Assembly: GCF_007993935.1 (NCBI RefSeq)
Contig: NZ_VITY01000003.1
Coordinates: 434,001 to 498,000 of the forward strand
Reading direction: 5' to 3'
Source: Bradyrhizobium macuxiense
GTDB lineage: Bacteria; Pseudomonadota; Alphaproteobacteria; Rhizobiales; Xanthobacteraceae
DNA: 64,000 bases
Shown one piece after another: positions 38,489 through 47,214 of the stretch. The position numbers were made by a program, and so were the translations under genes. The first letter of the stretch is position 1. Each line of letters starts with the position of its first letter. The notes under the pieces were generated by a model, which saw only the letters and a list, made by a program, of their open reading frames with translations, did not search any database and was not told where the DNA came from.

Positions 38489-39903
38489 GCCGCGCGTTCC
38501 ACGGGCGCGGCCCCGGCGCCGGCGGCCACGGGAACGACGACGCGGAGCGATGCGCCATGGGGCTGCCCGGCCTCGAAGCTCAACCGTCCGCCGAGTGCGG
38601 CGACCCGCTCGCGCATGCCGAGCAGGCCCATGCCGGACGTGACCTGTAGATCGCTTTGCGGATTGCCGGGCCTGCCATCATCGTCGATCGCGAGCGCGAT
38701 TTCGCTGTCGCCGCCGGAAGGCGCCTCGCGCATCTCGAGCCGCAGCACCACGCGCGTGGCGCCGGCGTGCTTGGCCGCATTGGTGAGCGCCTCCTGCACG
38801 ATGCGGTAGAGATTTGCGCTGACGGAAGCGGGAAGGCGCGCGAACGATCCCGATAGGACGATCTCGAACCGTGGCTGCCCGCGGCTGCGGCCGTTCCAGC
38901 CGGCGATCAGGCCCTCCAGGCTCGCGGCGAGACCGAGCTCGTCGACATCGGGCGGGCGCAGCCTGAACAGGGCGCCGCGCAACGTCTCCATCATGTCGGT
39001 TGCGGTCCGCGCGATGCCGTCGCACTCAGCGAGCAGGGGCGGGCAATCCTGGATCGCGGTCAGGCGCGCCGATGCGGCGAGTGCGCGGATCGCCGCCAGC
39101 GACTGCCCGAACTCGTCATGCAGCTCGCGCGCGAGATGCCGGCGTTCCTCGTCCTGCACCACAATCAGTTTCTGCGTCAGCGCGTTGCGGTCGGACAGCG
39201 CGGCGGCGAGGCGCTCGGCGAGTTGGTTGAAGACGTCGCCGATCGCCGACAATTCGGCGAGATCGAACGGCGGCAGGCGCGCGGCGAGGTCGCCTGCGGC
39301 GATCCGCTCGAGCCCGTCGCGGATCAAAAGCGTCGGGCGCAGCGCACGCGCCAGCGCCGCATAGACCAGCGCGCAAAGCAGCGGCAGCGCGATCATGAGC
39401 ACCGCCATCAGCCGGCCGGCATCGTGCCAGGCCTCGGCCGTCAGCACGGCCGGATCGACCCAGACCACGGCCTCGCCGATCGCATGGCCGCGCGCCATCA
39501 CCGGGCGGACGGCCTCGCGGCCGGGATCGAACAGGCGGCGATAGAGCGCCGCGAAGGCCAGCGGCGGCGCCGCCGTATCGGTCTGCGCGCCGCCGCAGAA
39601 GCGCTGGCTGATCTCGCCGCCATTGCTGCGAAAGGCGAGGCACAAGCCCGGCGCCATGACCGAGGCGGCCACGCTGTCGAGATCGGGGAACTCGGTGTGC
39701 GGATTGTTCAGCCACTGGATCTTGTTCTGTTGCAGCTCCAGCGTCCGGGCGGCGATATCGGCAACGGCGGCGATCCTGGCGCGCACCGCGCGGTCGGAGT
39801 CGAACAGGAAGTAGCCGGAGATCACGGCAAAGCAGAGTGTGGCCGCGGCGGCCACCCGCAAGGTCAGCCGCAGCTTCAGATCGCTTCCGGACCAATTCCG
39901 CAT
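38485..39903 (-). CDS. NarL-type sensor histidine kinase (HisKA_3)
   Basis: A 472-residue inner-membrane sensor. It has a transmembrane helix near residue 15-33, a periplasmic part of about 130 residues (which includes two Cys, at 88 and 103), a second helix near 165-185, a HAMP-like linker, HisKA_3 with His262 (RRHLARELHDEFGQSL), and an ATPase with YRIVQEALTNAAKHAG and GMGLLGMRERVAALGG. It is upstream of the regulator gene. The stimulus is unknown, and no sensory domain of known type is recognised. Confidence 0.93.
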   Translation of the reverse strand: MRNWSGSDLKLRLTLRVAAAATLCFAVISGYFLFDSDRAVRARIAAVADIAARTLELQQNKIQWLNNPHTEFPDLDSVAASVMAPGLCLAFRSNGGEISQRFCGGAQTDTAAPPLAFAALYRRLFDPGREAVRPVMARGHAIGEAVVWVDPAVLTAEAWHDAGRLMAVLMIALPLLCALVYAALARALRPTLLIRDGLERIAAGDLAARLPPFDLAELSAIGDVFNQLAERLAAALSDRNALTQKLIVVQDEERRHLARELHDEFGQSLAAIRALAASARLTAIQDCPPLLAECDGIARTATDMMETLRGALFRLRPPDVDELGLAASLEGLIAGWNGRSRGQPRFEIVLSGSFARLPASVSANLYRIVQEALTNAAKHAGATRVVLRLEMREAPSGGDSEIALAIDDDGRPGNPQSDLQVTSGMGLLGMRERVAALGGRLSFEAGQPHGASLRVVVPVAAGAGAAPVERAA

Positions 39904-40128
39904 TGGCGTATCCTCGGGGTCGCAGGCGGCCTTCGACGCCCGTTGCGGGCAGGGCCGTCATGCGCATTAAACGGCAGAATGGACCGGTCGAGAAGCGCCG
40001 CGGTGGGTGCGGACCGCAATCGTGAAATTTTCCCGGCACCGGCCGGGAGCCGCTCCGCTGCGGCGCGGAGGTAGCCGCCCTAGAGCTGCGGTCGACCCGC
40101 CCGCACCAGCACCTGAAAGGCCCGGATC

Positions 40129-41064
40129 ATGCGCCAGTCCCGCCTCGTCTTGTACGCCCTCCTGTTGATCGGCCTCCTGGCCGGACCTGGTCCGCTTCGC
40201 GCCGAAGCCGCCGCCGCGCAGGCATCCCCGCTCGGCGTCAGCATTGACGATTTCAGCTATCTCGACACCTCGGGCGAGGTGGTCGATCAGACCGCCGTGC
40301 ATCAGAAGCGGCTCGATGCATTCATGGCCGCGCTGCGCGCCGATGTGGCGGCAGAGCCGCGCTATCGCCTGGTCCCGCCAGCGGCGTCCGCAGGCGAGGC
40401 GCAGATCAAGGTGGTCGGCGGCGTGCAGAAGATGAGCACGCTGATCCAATGGGCCAAGGTCGCGGTGATCGATGTCGGCGCGAGCCGTGTCCTGTACGAA
40501 AAGCTCTACACGTTTCGGGGCGACAATGACGAGGCGTGGGACCATGCGCGGATGTTCGTGTCGCGCGAGGTGCGCGCTGCCCTTGCGGCCGCGCTGCCGC
40601 CGGCGCAGGCCACGGCCGCAGCGCCGATCGGGCTTGCGGTGTTCGAGTTCGAGCTCGAGGACACCTCCGCGGCAACCGCGTCCGGCCTTGCCGGCTCCGA
40701 TGCAGCCTATCTCGCCGACGTAACGAAGGGCGTGCGTGACCGGCTCGCGCAGTCGGGCCGCTACCGGCTGGTCGATACTGCCGGCGCGACCGCGGCGCCC
40801 GTCAAGTCGCGCGCACTGCGCGATTGCAACGGCTGCGAGGCCGCGATTGCGAAAGAGCTCGGCGCCGATCAATCGTTGATCGGCGTGATCAGGCGGGTTA
40901 GCCGGACCGAATACACCGTCGGCTTCCAGCTGCGCGACGCCCGCAGCGGCGCGGTCGTCTCACGCGGCGACAGCGGCCTGCGGATGGGCGCCGATTATTC
41001 CTGGACCCGCGGCGCGGTCCATCTGGTCGGCGACCGCCTGCTCGAGGGTGGGGCGCAGCGCTAG
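40129..41064 (+). CDS. exported protein with two DUF2380-like halves
   Basis: A 311-residue protein with a signal peptide (LVLYALLLIGLLAG, cleavage near ALRAEA-type site). Half 1 (residues 36-150) and half 2 (167-305) are similar: both go from a hydrophobic-Asp/Glu-Phe strand (VSIDDFSYLD, VFEFELEDTS) to RYRLV (78-82, 201-205), and then a strand pair with Arg-Gly-Asp before an aromatic helix. The family resembles DUF2380/DUF3280, seen near quinoprotein alcohol dehydrogenases, but that link is from memory. It is divergent from the kinase, 225 bp away. Confidence 0.7.
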   Translation: MRQSRLVLYALLLIGLLAGPGPLRAEAAAAQASPLGVSIDDFSYLDTSGEVVDQTAVHQKRLDAFMAALRADVAAEPRYRLVPPAASAGEAQIKVVGGVQKMSTLIQWAKVAVIDVGASRVLYEKLYTFRGDNDEAWDHARMFVSREVRAALAAALPPAQATAAAPIGLAVFEFELEDTSAATASGLAGSDAAYLADVTKGVRDRLAQSGRYRLVDTAGATAAPVKSRALRDCNGCEAAIAKELGADQSLIGVIRRVSRTEYTVGFQLRDARSGAVVSRGDSGLRMGADYSWTRGAVHLVGDRLLEGGAQR

Positions 41065-41180
41065 CCCCGAACGGCAGGCGGACCATAGCAAAGCGCGATA
41101 GCTGCTAGACACGTCGTCGTCTATCGCCGGGCCTGAGTGTGGGTTATCAACGCCCCCTGATCACCGCACAGGAGCCGCCG

Positions 41181-42092
41181 ATGCGCTTGCCCGCCGTTCT
41201 CTTCGCTCTCACGCTCGCAGCGAGCCCCGTGGCGGCCGAGGAGTTGTCGGGCACGCTGCAGAAGATCAAGGAGACCGGGAAGGTCACGCTCGGCTTTCAG
41301 GAAGCGTCCGTTCCCTTCAGCTATCTCGACGACAACGCGCGGCCGATCGGCTTTGCACTCGATATTTGCCTTGGGATCGTCGATGCCGTGAAGAAGCAGC
41401 TCGGCATGCCGGACATCGCGGTCGACTACCTTCCCGTCACCTCGTCGAACCGCATCCCCCTGATGGTCAACGGCACGATCGATCTGCACTGCTCGGCGAC
41501 CACCAACAGCGCCGAGCGCCAGAAGCAGGTGACCTTCACCAACACGCACTTCCTCAGCGCGACGCGTTTCGCCGCCAAGAAATCCCTCGGCATCAACACG
41601 ATCGACGACCTCAAGGGAAAATCGGTCACCGCCGTTGCCGGCTCGGTGAACCTGGCACAGCTCGTCAAGGTCAATGCCGAACGCAAGCTCGGCATCAACG
41701 TTCTGCCGGCCAAGGACCAGGCCGAGGCGTTCCTGATGCTGGACACCGATCGCGCCCAGGCCTACGCGCTCGACGACGTCCAGCTCGCCGTCGCGATCGC
41801 GCGATCGAAGGAGCCGGCACTCTACATGATCAGCGAGGAGGCCTTCTCGAAAGCGGAGCCGTTCGGCGTCATGCTGCGCCGGGAGGACGCGCCCTTCAAG
41901 GCGCTCGCCGACCGCGCCACGGCGGAGCTCTACAAGAGCCCGGAGATCGAGGTGATGTACAGGAAGTGGCTGGAAGCGCCGACCCCGCCGAAAGGCATCA
42001 ACTACAACGTCCCGATGTCGCCGGCACTGCGCAACGCGTTCAGGAATCCGAGCTCGAGCTACGATCCTGATGTGTATGAGGTTGCGAAGTAG
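41181..42092 (+). CDS. amino-acid-type ABC transporter substrate-binding protein
   Basis: A 303-residue periplasmic binding protein of solute-binding family 3 (Glu/Asp type). It has a signal peptide ending AASPVAA-EE, then GTLQKIKETGKVTLGFQEAS, PFSYLDDNARPIGFALDICL, and a C-terminal YNVPMSPALRNAF end. ATG 41181 has AGGAG 6 nt upstream; the longer frame is not used. No permease or ATPase gene is beside it, so it is an orphan binding protein. Confidence 0.88.
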   Translation: MRLPAVLFALTLAASPVAAEELSGTLQKIKETGKVTLGFQEASVPFSYLDDNARPIGFALDICLGIVDAVKKQLGMPDIAVDYLPVTSSNRIPLMVNGTIDLHCSATTNSAERQKQVTFTNTHFLSATRFAAKKSLGINTIDDLKGKSVTAVAGSVNLAQLVKVNAERKLGINVLPAKDQAEAFLMLDTDRAQAYALDDVQLAVAIARSKEPALYMISEEAFSKAEPFGVMLRREDAPFKALADRATAELYKSPEIEVMYRKWLEAPTPPKGINYNVPMSPALRNAFRNPSSSYDPDVYEVAK

Positions 42093-42101
42093 CGCGGAGA
42101 G

Positions 42102-42175
42102 GATGGGTGGAGCGAAGCGTTACCCATCATTCGGGCCGCGGGATGAGTGATGGGTTTCGCTTCGCTCGACCCATG
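42102..42175. repeat. pair of GATGGGT...ACCCAT hairpins
   Basis: Unit 1 at 42102-42128 and unit 2 at 42149-42175 are each GATGGGT to ACCCAT hairpins around GAGCGAAGCG (or its inverse). The two are inverted copies of each other, 23 of 27 bases alike. Such elements are frequent between Bradyrhizobium genes, from memory. It fills most of the gap 42093-42373, which shows nothing else. Confidence 0.75.
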
Positions 42176-42373
42176 CTACGCACTGTGCGACGCGGGTGCA
42201 GTCTGGTCTACGCCTGGCCAATGACGCGACCGGAAAACGGATCATCGTGCCAAGCCCGCAATCCTTGGAACGGCATTTCGCGCGCGGCGTCAAAAACGAA
42301 ATAGCGTCTCATATACATCGGCGGTTTTTCTCCTAAGCTTGCAGCGTTGTGATTGCTGATCAGGAGCAGGCCG

Positions 42374-43390
42374 TTGACCGCGCCATTTTCTCTCTCTCGA
42401 CGTTCTGCACTTGGTGTGCTCGCCGGAAGTCTGGTCGCCGGCGGCGCGCGCGCCCAAACCGTGGCGGGCGCTGGCGCCGATCTCGGCGGCGTCACGCTGC
42501 GCGTTGCGTATTACAAGGGCGGCTGGCGGCCGCTGCTGCAGGCGGCCGGCGAGGACAAGACGCCGTACCGGATCGAATGGAAGGAGCTCAACAATGGCGT
42601 GCTCCATATCGAGGCGCTGAACGGCGATGCGCTCGACATCGGATCGGGCAGCGAGATCCCGGCGATGTTCGCCGCGCGCCAGAATGCCAAGGTGCGCTTC
42701 ATCGCCGTCACCCATGAGGATCTCAACATCCAGGTCACGGTGGCGGCGAAGGATGCGCCGATCCATTCGATCGCCGACCTCAAGGGAAAGCGCGTCGGCT
42801 ATGTGCGCGCGACGACGGCACATTATTTCCTGGCCAAGCAACTCGAGGAAGCAGGCCTTGGGTTCGGCGATATCGAGGCCGTCAATCTGACGCCGTCGGA
42901 CGGTTACACGGCGTTCGCCTCCGGCAAGCTCGATGCCTGGGCGATCTACGGCTACAACGGTCAGCTCGCGATCGCCAAGCAGGGCGCGCGCCTGCTCAAG
43001 ACCGGCGTCGGCTATCTCTCGGGCAATTTCCCGATCTACGCCAATCCCAGGGCGGTCGACGATCCGCTGCGCCACTCGGCGGTGAGCGACCTGTTGCTGC
43101 GGATCCAGCGCGCCTATGCGTTCGCCAACAAGAATTTCCCGCTCTATGCGGCCGCGCAGGTGGCGGAAACTCATCTGCCGTTGCAGGACATTCTCGACCA
43201 GTTCGCCCGTCGCAGCGACGACTTCTCGCTCGCCGGCGTGACGCCGGACGTGCCGGACACCCACCAGAAGGTCGCCGACACCTTCCTCAAGCTCGGCGTG
43301 CTCGACGCGCGCGCCGAGGTTGGCAAATTCTGGGACACGAGCTTCAACGAGGTGATCGCCGCGGGCGCGGCCAGCCTCGCGCGGATCTGA
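42374..43390 (+). CDS. ABC transporter substrate-binding protein, SsuA/ThiY-like, Tat signal
   Basis: A 338-residue periplasmic protein with a twin-arginine signal (SLSRRSALGVLAGSLVAGG, ending ARAQ). It belongs to the sulfonate/nitrate/taurine-type binding proteins: LRVAYYKGGWRPLLQAA at the start, ALDIGSGSEIPAMFAARQN, and ASGKLDAWAIYGYNG. TTG 42374 has AGGAG upstream, so I prefer it to TTG 42353. No permease or ATPase is nearby. The true ligand is unknown. Confidence 0.85.
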   Translation: MTAPFSLSRRSALGVLAGSLVAGGARAQTVAGAGADLGGVTLRVAYYKGGWRPLLQAAGEDKTPYRIEWKELNNGVLHIEALNGDALDIGSGSEIPAMFAARQNAKVRFIAVTHEDLNIQVTVAAKDAPIHSIADLKGKRVGYVRATTAHYFLAKQLEEAGLGFGDIEAVNLTPSDGYTAFASGKLDAWAIYGYNGQLAIAKQGARLLKTGVGYLSGNFPIYANPRAVDDPLRHSAVSDLLLRIQRAYAFANKNFPLYAAAQVAETHLPLQDILDQFARRSDDFSLAGVTPDVPDTHQKVADTFLKLGVLDARAEVGKFWDTSFNEVIAAGAASLARI

Positions 43391-43525
43391 CGTTGGTCAT
43401 GCGGGCGTAGCCCATTTGGGCTAGGGATCGGCGCCCTGACGCCGCGTCATTGACGCGCGGATCCTGCAAGATCGCTGCGCACTCGACCACCATGTTCCGG
43501 CGGTGTATGGAACTCGAATATTTTA

Positions 43526-43551
43526 CGGCCCCAGCGTGACGACTGGGGCCG
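43526..43551. repeat. GGCCCC hairpin, copy 4
   Basis: CGGCCCCAG and CTGGGGCCG around an 8-nt loop, perfect 9-bp stem. It lies in the 437-bp gap 43391-43827, which otherwise shows nothing I can support. Confidence 0.5.
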
Positions 43552-43827
43552 CAGGAGGTGTTGTGTGCCTCTGGGGCAATGATTCAGAGCACGCCCACTG
43601 AACGGCACACAGCGGCGAATGTTCCAACCGTCCGCGGCCGTGCCATGCTGCCATGCAGACCGAGAAGGTTGCAGGCCACGCCGCGCTCGTATCATGATGA
43701 CGTCGATTAACCCGATTAGAATTCGGGTCTGGTAGACGATCCCGGCACCGGCCTCCAAAGCCTTCCGGACCATATTCTGCGTGCGACTGATTTTCCTGGT
43801 TATGCCGATTGCTGTTCGGAGCTGAAA

Positions 43828-43977
43828 TTGAATCACGACACATTGGCCAAGCTCACCGTCACCATCATTGTCCTGGTCGCGCTGCTGGTTTGGCGTGTCG
43901 GCGACCAGAAGAAAGCGATTGCATGCGGCGCGAACTGCCCGACGGACGTGTCGGCGAGCCGGAAACCCGCCCAGTAG
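43828..43977 (+). CDS. 49-residue single-helix membrane protein
   Basis: TTG start with GGAG about 6 nt upstream: MNHDTLAKLTVTIIVLVALL, then WRVGDQKKAIACGANCP and a polar tail with two Cys (C-x3-C) ending in Gln. One membrane helix is followed by a tail that may carry a disulfide. No function known. Confidence 0.45.
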   Translation: MNHDTLAKLTVTIIVLVALLVWRVGDQKKAIACGANCPTDVSASRKPAQ

Positions 43978-44067
43978 GATCGGAACTGTTCCGATCAGCA
44001 GCGTAATTCAAGCGACGCGGATCACGCCTATTGATCGCCGTCGCTTCCGTTCTAGACGGGTAAGGCG

Positions 44068-44463
44068 TTAGCGTTTCGCAGGCTCGCCGCTCTTGTTGCC
44101 GGGCAATCCCTTGACGTTCGAAGGATCCTGTTGCCGAACATGCTGGTTCTGCGAATTCGAGCCCACCGTGCTCTGTCCCTTGGCCGGCGGCCCGTTCTTG
44201 TTACCCGGAGCTCCGCTGATTCCGGTTCCGGAATTCTGGGCGCTCGGAGATGTCGCGGCATTCGTGGAATCGGTGGTGGCATCCGGGCGTCCCGGAGGCG
44301 TGGCGGCCGCGCCGGGTCTATCCTGGTTACCGACATAACCGGACTCACCGGAGTTGCGCGTCTTCGCGCCCTTGTCGGCCTCGTTTTGCAGGTTCTGCGC
44401 GGCCGCGATAGGAGCAGTTGCCGTAATAGCTGTGATCAGCAGCGCGATTGTGCTGATTCTCAT
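44068..44463 (-). CDS. exported low-complexity protein rich in Gly, Asn and Pro
   Basis: A 131-residue protein with a signal peptide (MRISTIALLITAITATAPIA, cleavage near AAAQ) and a mature part made of Gly, Asn, Ser and Pro with little structure, including GAPGNKNGPPAKG and GLPGNKSGEPAKR. ATG 44463 has AGGAGG 6 nt upstream, which fixes the start. The repeated PGNK-G-P-AK motif at both ends of the tail is noted. Function unknown; it may be a cell-surface or stress-linked peptide. Confidence 0.65.
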   Translation of the reverse strand: MRISTIALLITAITATAPIAAAQNLQNEADKGAKTRNSGESGYVGNQDRPGAAATPPGRPDATTDSTNAATSPSAQNSGTGISGAPGNKNGPPAKGQSTVGSNSQNQHVRQQDPSNVKGLPGNKSGEPAKR

Positions 44464-44590
44464 GAGCTTCCTCCTAGGTTGCCCGAGACAACACATTCCG
44501 CGGTCATCATTTCCTATGCGCGCCAGAATTTCTCGCGATGGAACACACAATTGCCGACGAACCCGCACTTCGTCTTGCCGGCTGCTCGTC

Positions 44591-45676
44591 TCACAGTCCG
44601 TGACGGCGATTGCGTTCGGCGCGCAGCGAGCTGCCGACGAAGCCGACGTCCTCGATCCCGCGATGGATGTCCTTTGAGCAGATCAGCAGCGTCAGCGCGA
44701 TGGCGCCGACCGCGACCAGCGTGGTTACGAGCAGGGGGGTGCCGCAGAATGCGGTGAGCAAATTATCGAGCGGCCCGCTCGATCGACGGGCAACACAGAC
44801 CGAGGTTGCCACCAGCGCCCAGCCGCCGAGTGCCACGCCGGCCGCGTTGGTGCAGGCGAGCGCGATGATGACCGCGGCAAGGCCCTTCTTGATCGACAGC
44901 ACAAGGTCGACCAGCTTGATCACGGCGCAACACGCGACGGCAAAGCCTGCGGCGACGATCCATCCAGGCAGGTTTGCGGTCAGGGCCTGCGCCTGAGCGG
45001 CCCACAGCCCGAGCGCGGCGACGCCGGCGAGCAGCGCGAGATTGAGCTTCACGGCCTCCGGAAACCGGCAGCGAAGCAGATAGGCGTTGAGCTTCTCGAC
45101 GAGGTCGAGCAGCGCACAGGCAATCAAGCCCGCCGCGAATCCGCCGAGATGCACGCCCCAGTCGATCCGCGAATTGCTGATCGCGAGCGCGATGTTCAGC
45201 CCGATGTTGATGGCGAAGAAGTCGAAGCGGACATCGAGCTTGCCGAGGATCCACAGGCAGAGCAATGCGCCGAGAATGCCCGAGGTGGCGCCGGAGGCGC
45301 CGACCGTCAAATAGGGCGTAGCGTGGGTCGCATTGCCGACGATGGCGCCGAACACCATCGCGCAGAAATAGATGATGACGAAGTAGGCCGGTCCGACCCG
45401 CCGCTCGAGATGTCCGCCCCACAGCACAAGACACAGCATGTTGGTGGCGAGATGCACGAAGTTGACGTGCAGGAAGCCGTAGGCGAGCAGCCGCCAGTAT
45501 TCGTGCCGCGCCAGCGCGGCCGTGTACATTCCGCCATAGCGGAACAGCAGCGCCGCCGGCGCCGATGCGCCGCCGGCCTGGATGAAGCAGAACCCCGATG
45601 CCAGAACGGTCAGCGTCATCAGCGCATAGACCGCTGCATGAGGGATTTCGAAGAAGCCGGGACGGTACGTGGCCAT
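44591..45676 (-). CDS. rhomboid family intramembrane serine protease
   Basis: A 361-residue polytopic protein of the rhomboid family. The catalytic Ser128 lies in VGASGATSGILG and His176 in WGVHLGGFAAG, and the helix 2 HxxxxH motif is at 70-75 (HVNFVHLATN). About six N-terminal membrane segments form the rhomboid core, and a C-terminal part of about 150 residues adds three or four more, making it longer than the usual 200-280 residues. Substrates unknown. It is divergent from the OYE gene. Confidence 0.92.
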   Translation of the reverse strand: MATYRPGFFEIPHAAVYALMTLTVLASGFCFIQAGGASAPAALLFRYGGMYTAALARHEYWRLLAYGFLHVNFVHLATNMLCLVLWGGHLERRVGPAYFVIIYFCAMVFGAIVGNATHATPYLTVGASGATSGILGALLCLWILGKLDVRFDFFAINIGLNIALAISNSRIDWGVHLGGFAAGLIACALLDLVEKLNAYLLRCRFPEAVKLNLALLAGVAALGLWAAQAQALTANLPGWIVAAGFAVACCAVIKLVDLVLSIKKGLAAVIIALACTNAAGVALGGWALVATSVCVARRSSGPLDNLLTAFCGTPLLVTTLVAVGAIALTLLICSKDIHRGIEDVGFVGSSLRAERNRRHGL

Positions 45677-45840
45677 GGGATAGCCGGGAGGGAAGGTTCC
45701 ACAACGTAGCGAAGCGGTGTGAGAATTGCTACTTCCGCGTGCTTCGCCGTGCCTCTATCGGCCAGGGCACGGTGCGTATATCGTCGGCACCAAACACAAG
45801 ATCGGCCCGCGCGCGGGTTACGACGCGATATGAGGAAACG

Positions 45841-47028
45841 ATGTCCGACATGCTGCTGTTTTCGCCGATGACCATCCGTGGCGTCACGCTGAAGAACCGC
45901 ATCGTGGTGCCGCCGATGCATCAATATTCGGCCGAGAAGGGCTTTCCGACCGACTGGCATCTGATGAACGCCGGCAAGTTCGCCGCCGGCGGCGCCGGTC
46001 TCGTGATCGTTGAATCGACCAAGGTCGAGCGCCGCGGCTGCGGCACCATCGGCGATCTCGGCATCTGGGACGACAAGTTCATCGCGCCGCTCAGCCGTGT
46101 CGCGGGTTTCATCAAGCAGCAGAACGCGGTCGCCGGCATCCAGCTCGGTCATTCCGGCCGCAAGGCCCGCGCGAGCCGTCCCTGGGAGGGCGATCGTCCG
46201 CTCGAACGCAGCGCCGAGATCGAGGATTGGGACGCCTGGACGCCGGTGGCGCCGAGCGCGATCGCCCACAGCGAGCGCTGGCCGGTGCCGCGGGCGCTCG
46301 AGACGCAGGACGTGAAGGATCTCGTCGCCGCCTGGGGGCAGGCGGCACGGCGCGCGCACGAGGCCGGCTTTGACGTGCTCGAACTGCACGGCGCCCACGG
46401 CTATCTCGTGCACGAATTCCTTTCCGGGCGCTCCAACCAGCGCAGCGACGAATACGGCGGCTCGGAAGCCAACCGGATGCGCTTCCTGATCGAGGTGACC
46501 GAGGCCGTGCGCGCGCACTGGCCGGATCACAAGCCGCTGTTCGTGCGGCTGTCGGTCGAGGACAATGCCGGCTGGGGTCCGGAGCAAAGCGCCCGGCTGG
46601 CCACGATCCTGAAGCCCAGGGGCGTCGATGTGATCGACTGCTCGTCGGGCGGAATCAGCGAGATGGCGCCGATCCTGGGCAAGGAGATCAAATACAACTA
46701 TCAGGTGCCGCTGGCGGAATATGTCCGCGCCCATGCCGATATCATGACCATGGCGGTCGGCCTGATCATTCACGGTGACCAGGCCGAGCAGATCCTGCGT
46801 GATAAACAAGCAGATTTGATCGCGGTCGGCCGGGAAATCCTCAATAACCCAAACTGGCCGATGGACGCCGCGTTGAAACTCGGGGTTGAAGGGCCATTTC
46901 GTAATGTTCCACCGCAGTTTGGCTATTGGCTGGGCACCCGGGCCAAGCGCGGATTCGGGACCCGGCCGTCGACCTGGCAGAACGGGTTGCGGGAGGCTGG
47001 GCCAGAGGCCGACCGGGAGCTGACTTGA
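45841..47028 (+). CDS. NADH:flavin oxidoreductase (old yellow enzyme, YqjM-like)
   Basis: A 395-residue FMN enzyme that reduces activated C=C bonds. Visible: LLFSPMTIRGVTLKNRIVV at the start, HSGRKARASRPWEGDRPLE, LELHGAHGYLVHEFLS, RSNQRSDEYGGS, and GLIIHGDQAEQILRD with GREILNNPNWPM at the end. Length and the HSGRKA motif fit the thermophilic-like YqjM class. ATG 45841 follows an AGGAAACG region. The C-terminal end (from 47019) is part of an 11-bp tandem repeat. Substrate unknown. Confidence 0.92.
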   Translation: MSDMLLFSPMTIRGVTLKNRIVVPPMHQYSAEKGFPTDWHLMNAGKFAAGGAGLVIVESTKVERRGCGTIGDLGIWDDKFIAPLSRVAGFIKQQNAVAGIQLGHSGRKARASRPWEGDRPLERSAEIEDWDAWTPVAPSAIAHSERWPVPRALETQDVKDLVAAWGQAARRAHEAGFDVLELHGAHGYLVHEFLSGRSNQRSDEYGGSEANRMRFLIEVTEAVRAHWPDHKPLFVRLSVEDNAGWGPEQSARLATILKPRGVDVIDCSSGGISEMAPILGKEIKYNYQVPLAEYVRAHADIMTMAVGLIIHGDQAEQILRDKQADLIAVGREILNNPNWPMDAALKLGVEGPFRNVPPQFGYWLGTRAKRGFGTRPSTWQNGLREAGPEADRELT

Positions 47029-47069
47029 GGCTGACTGGGTGCTGACTAAGTTGTTGATTTGGCGCTGAC
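47019..47069. repeat. 11-12-bp phased GCTGAC repeats over the OYE stop codon
   Basis: GCTGAC occurs at 47019, 47030, 47041 and 47064, and GTTGAT at 47053, so five copies lie at 11, 11, 12 and 11-bp spacing, about one DNA turn. The array starts within the last codons of the OYE gene and runs into the 186-bp gap before ctpA. Confidence 0.65.
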
Positions 47070-47214
47070 CGAGGCATCGTGACGGGACCGTAATGGTCCG
47101 GGGACGGGGCGGCCTTGATCCGACCAAAAAGCCGTTGTGTGGTGCCCCGCGTCGGGGTGAGGTGGGCCGTATGTTGCGAAACATTGCCGGCCGCTAGCGA
47201 AGGGATCACGGATA

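Noticed and set aside
43523..43843. 106-codon minus-strand frame in the gap before the 49-residue protein
   Set aside because: No ribosome-binding site, odd composition, and it runs through a hairpin repeat.
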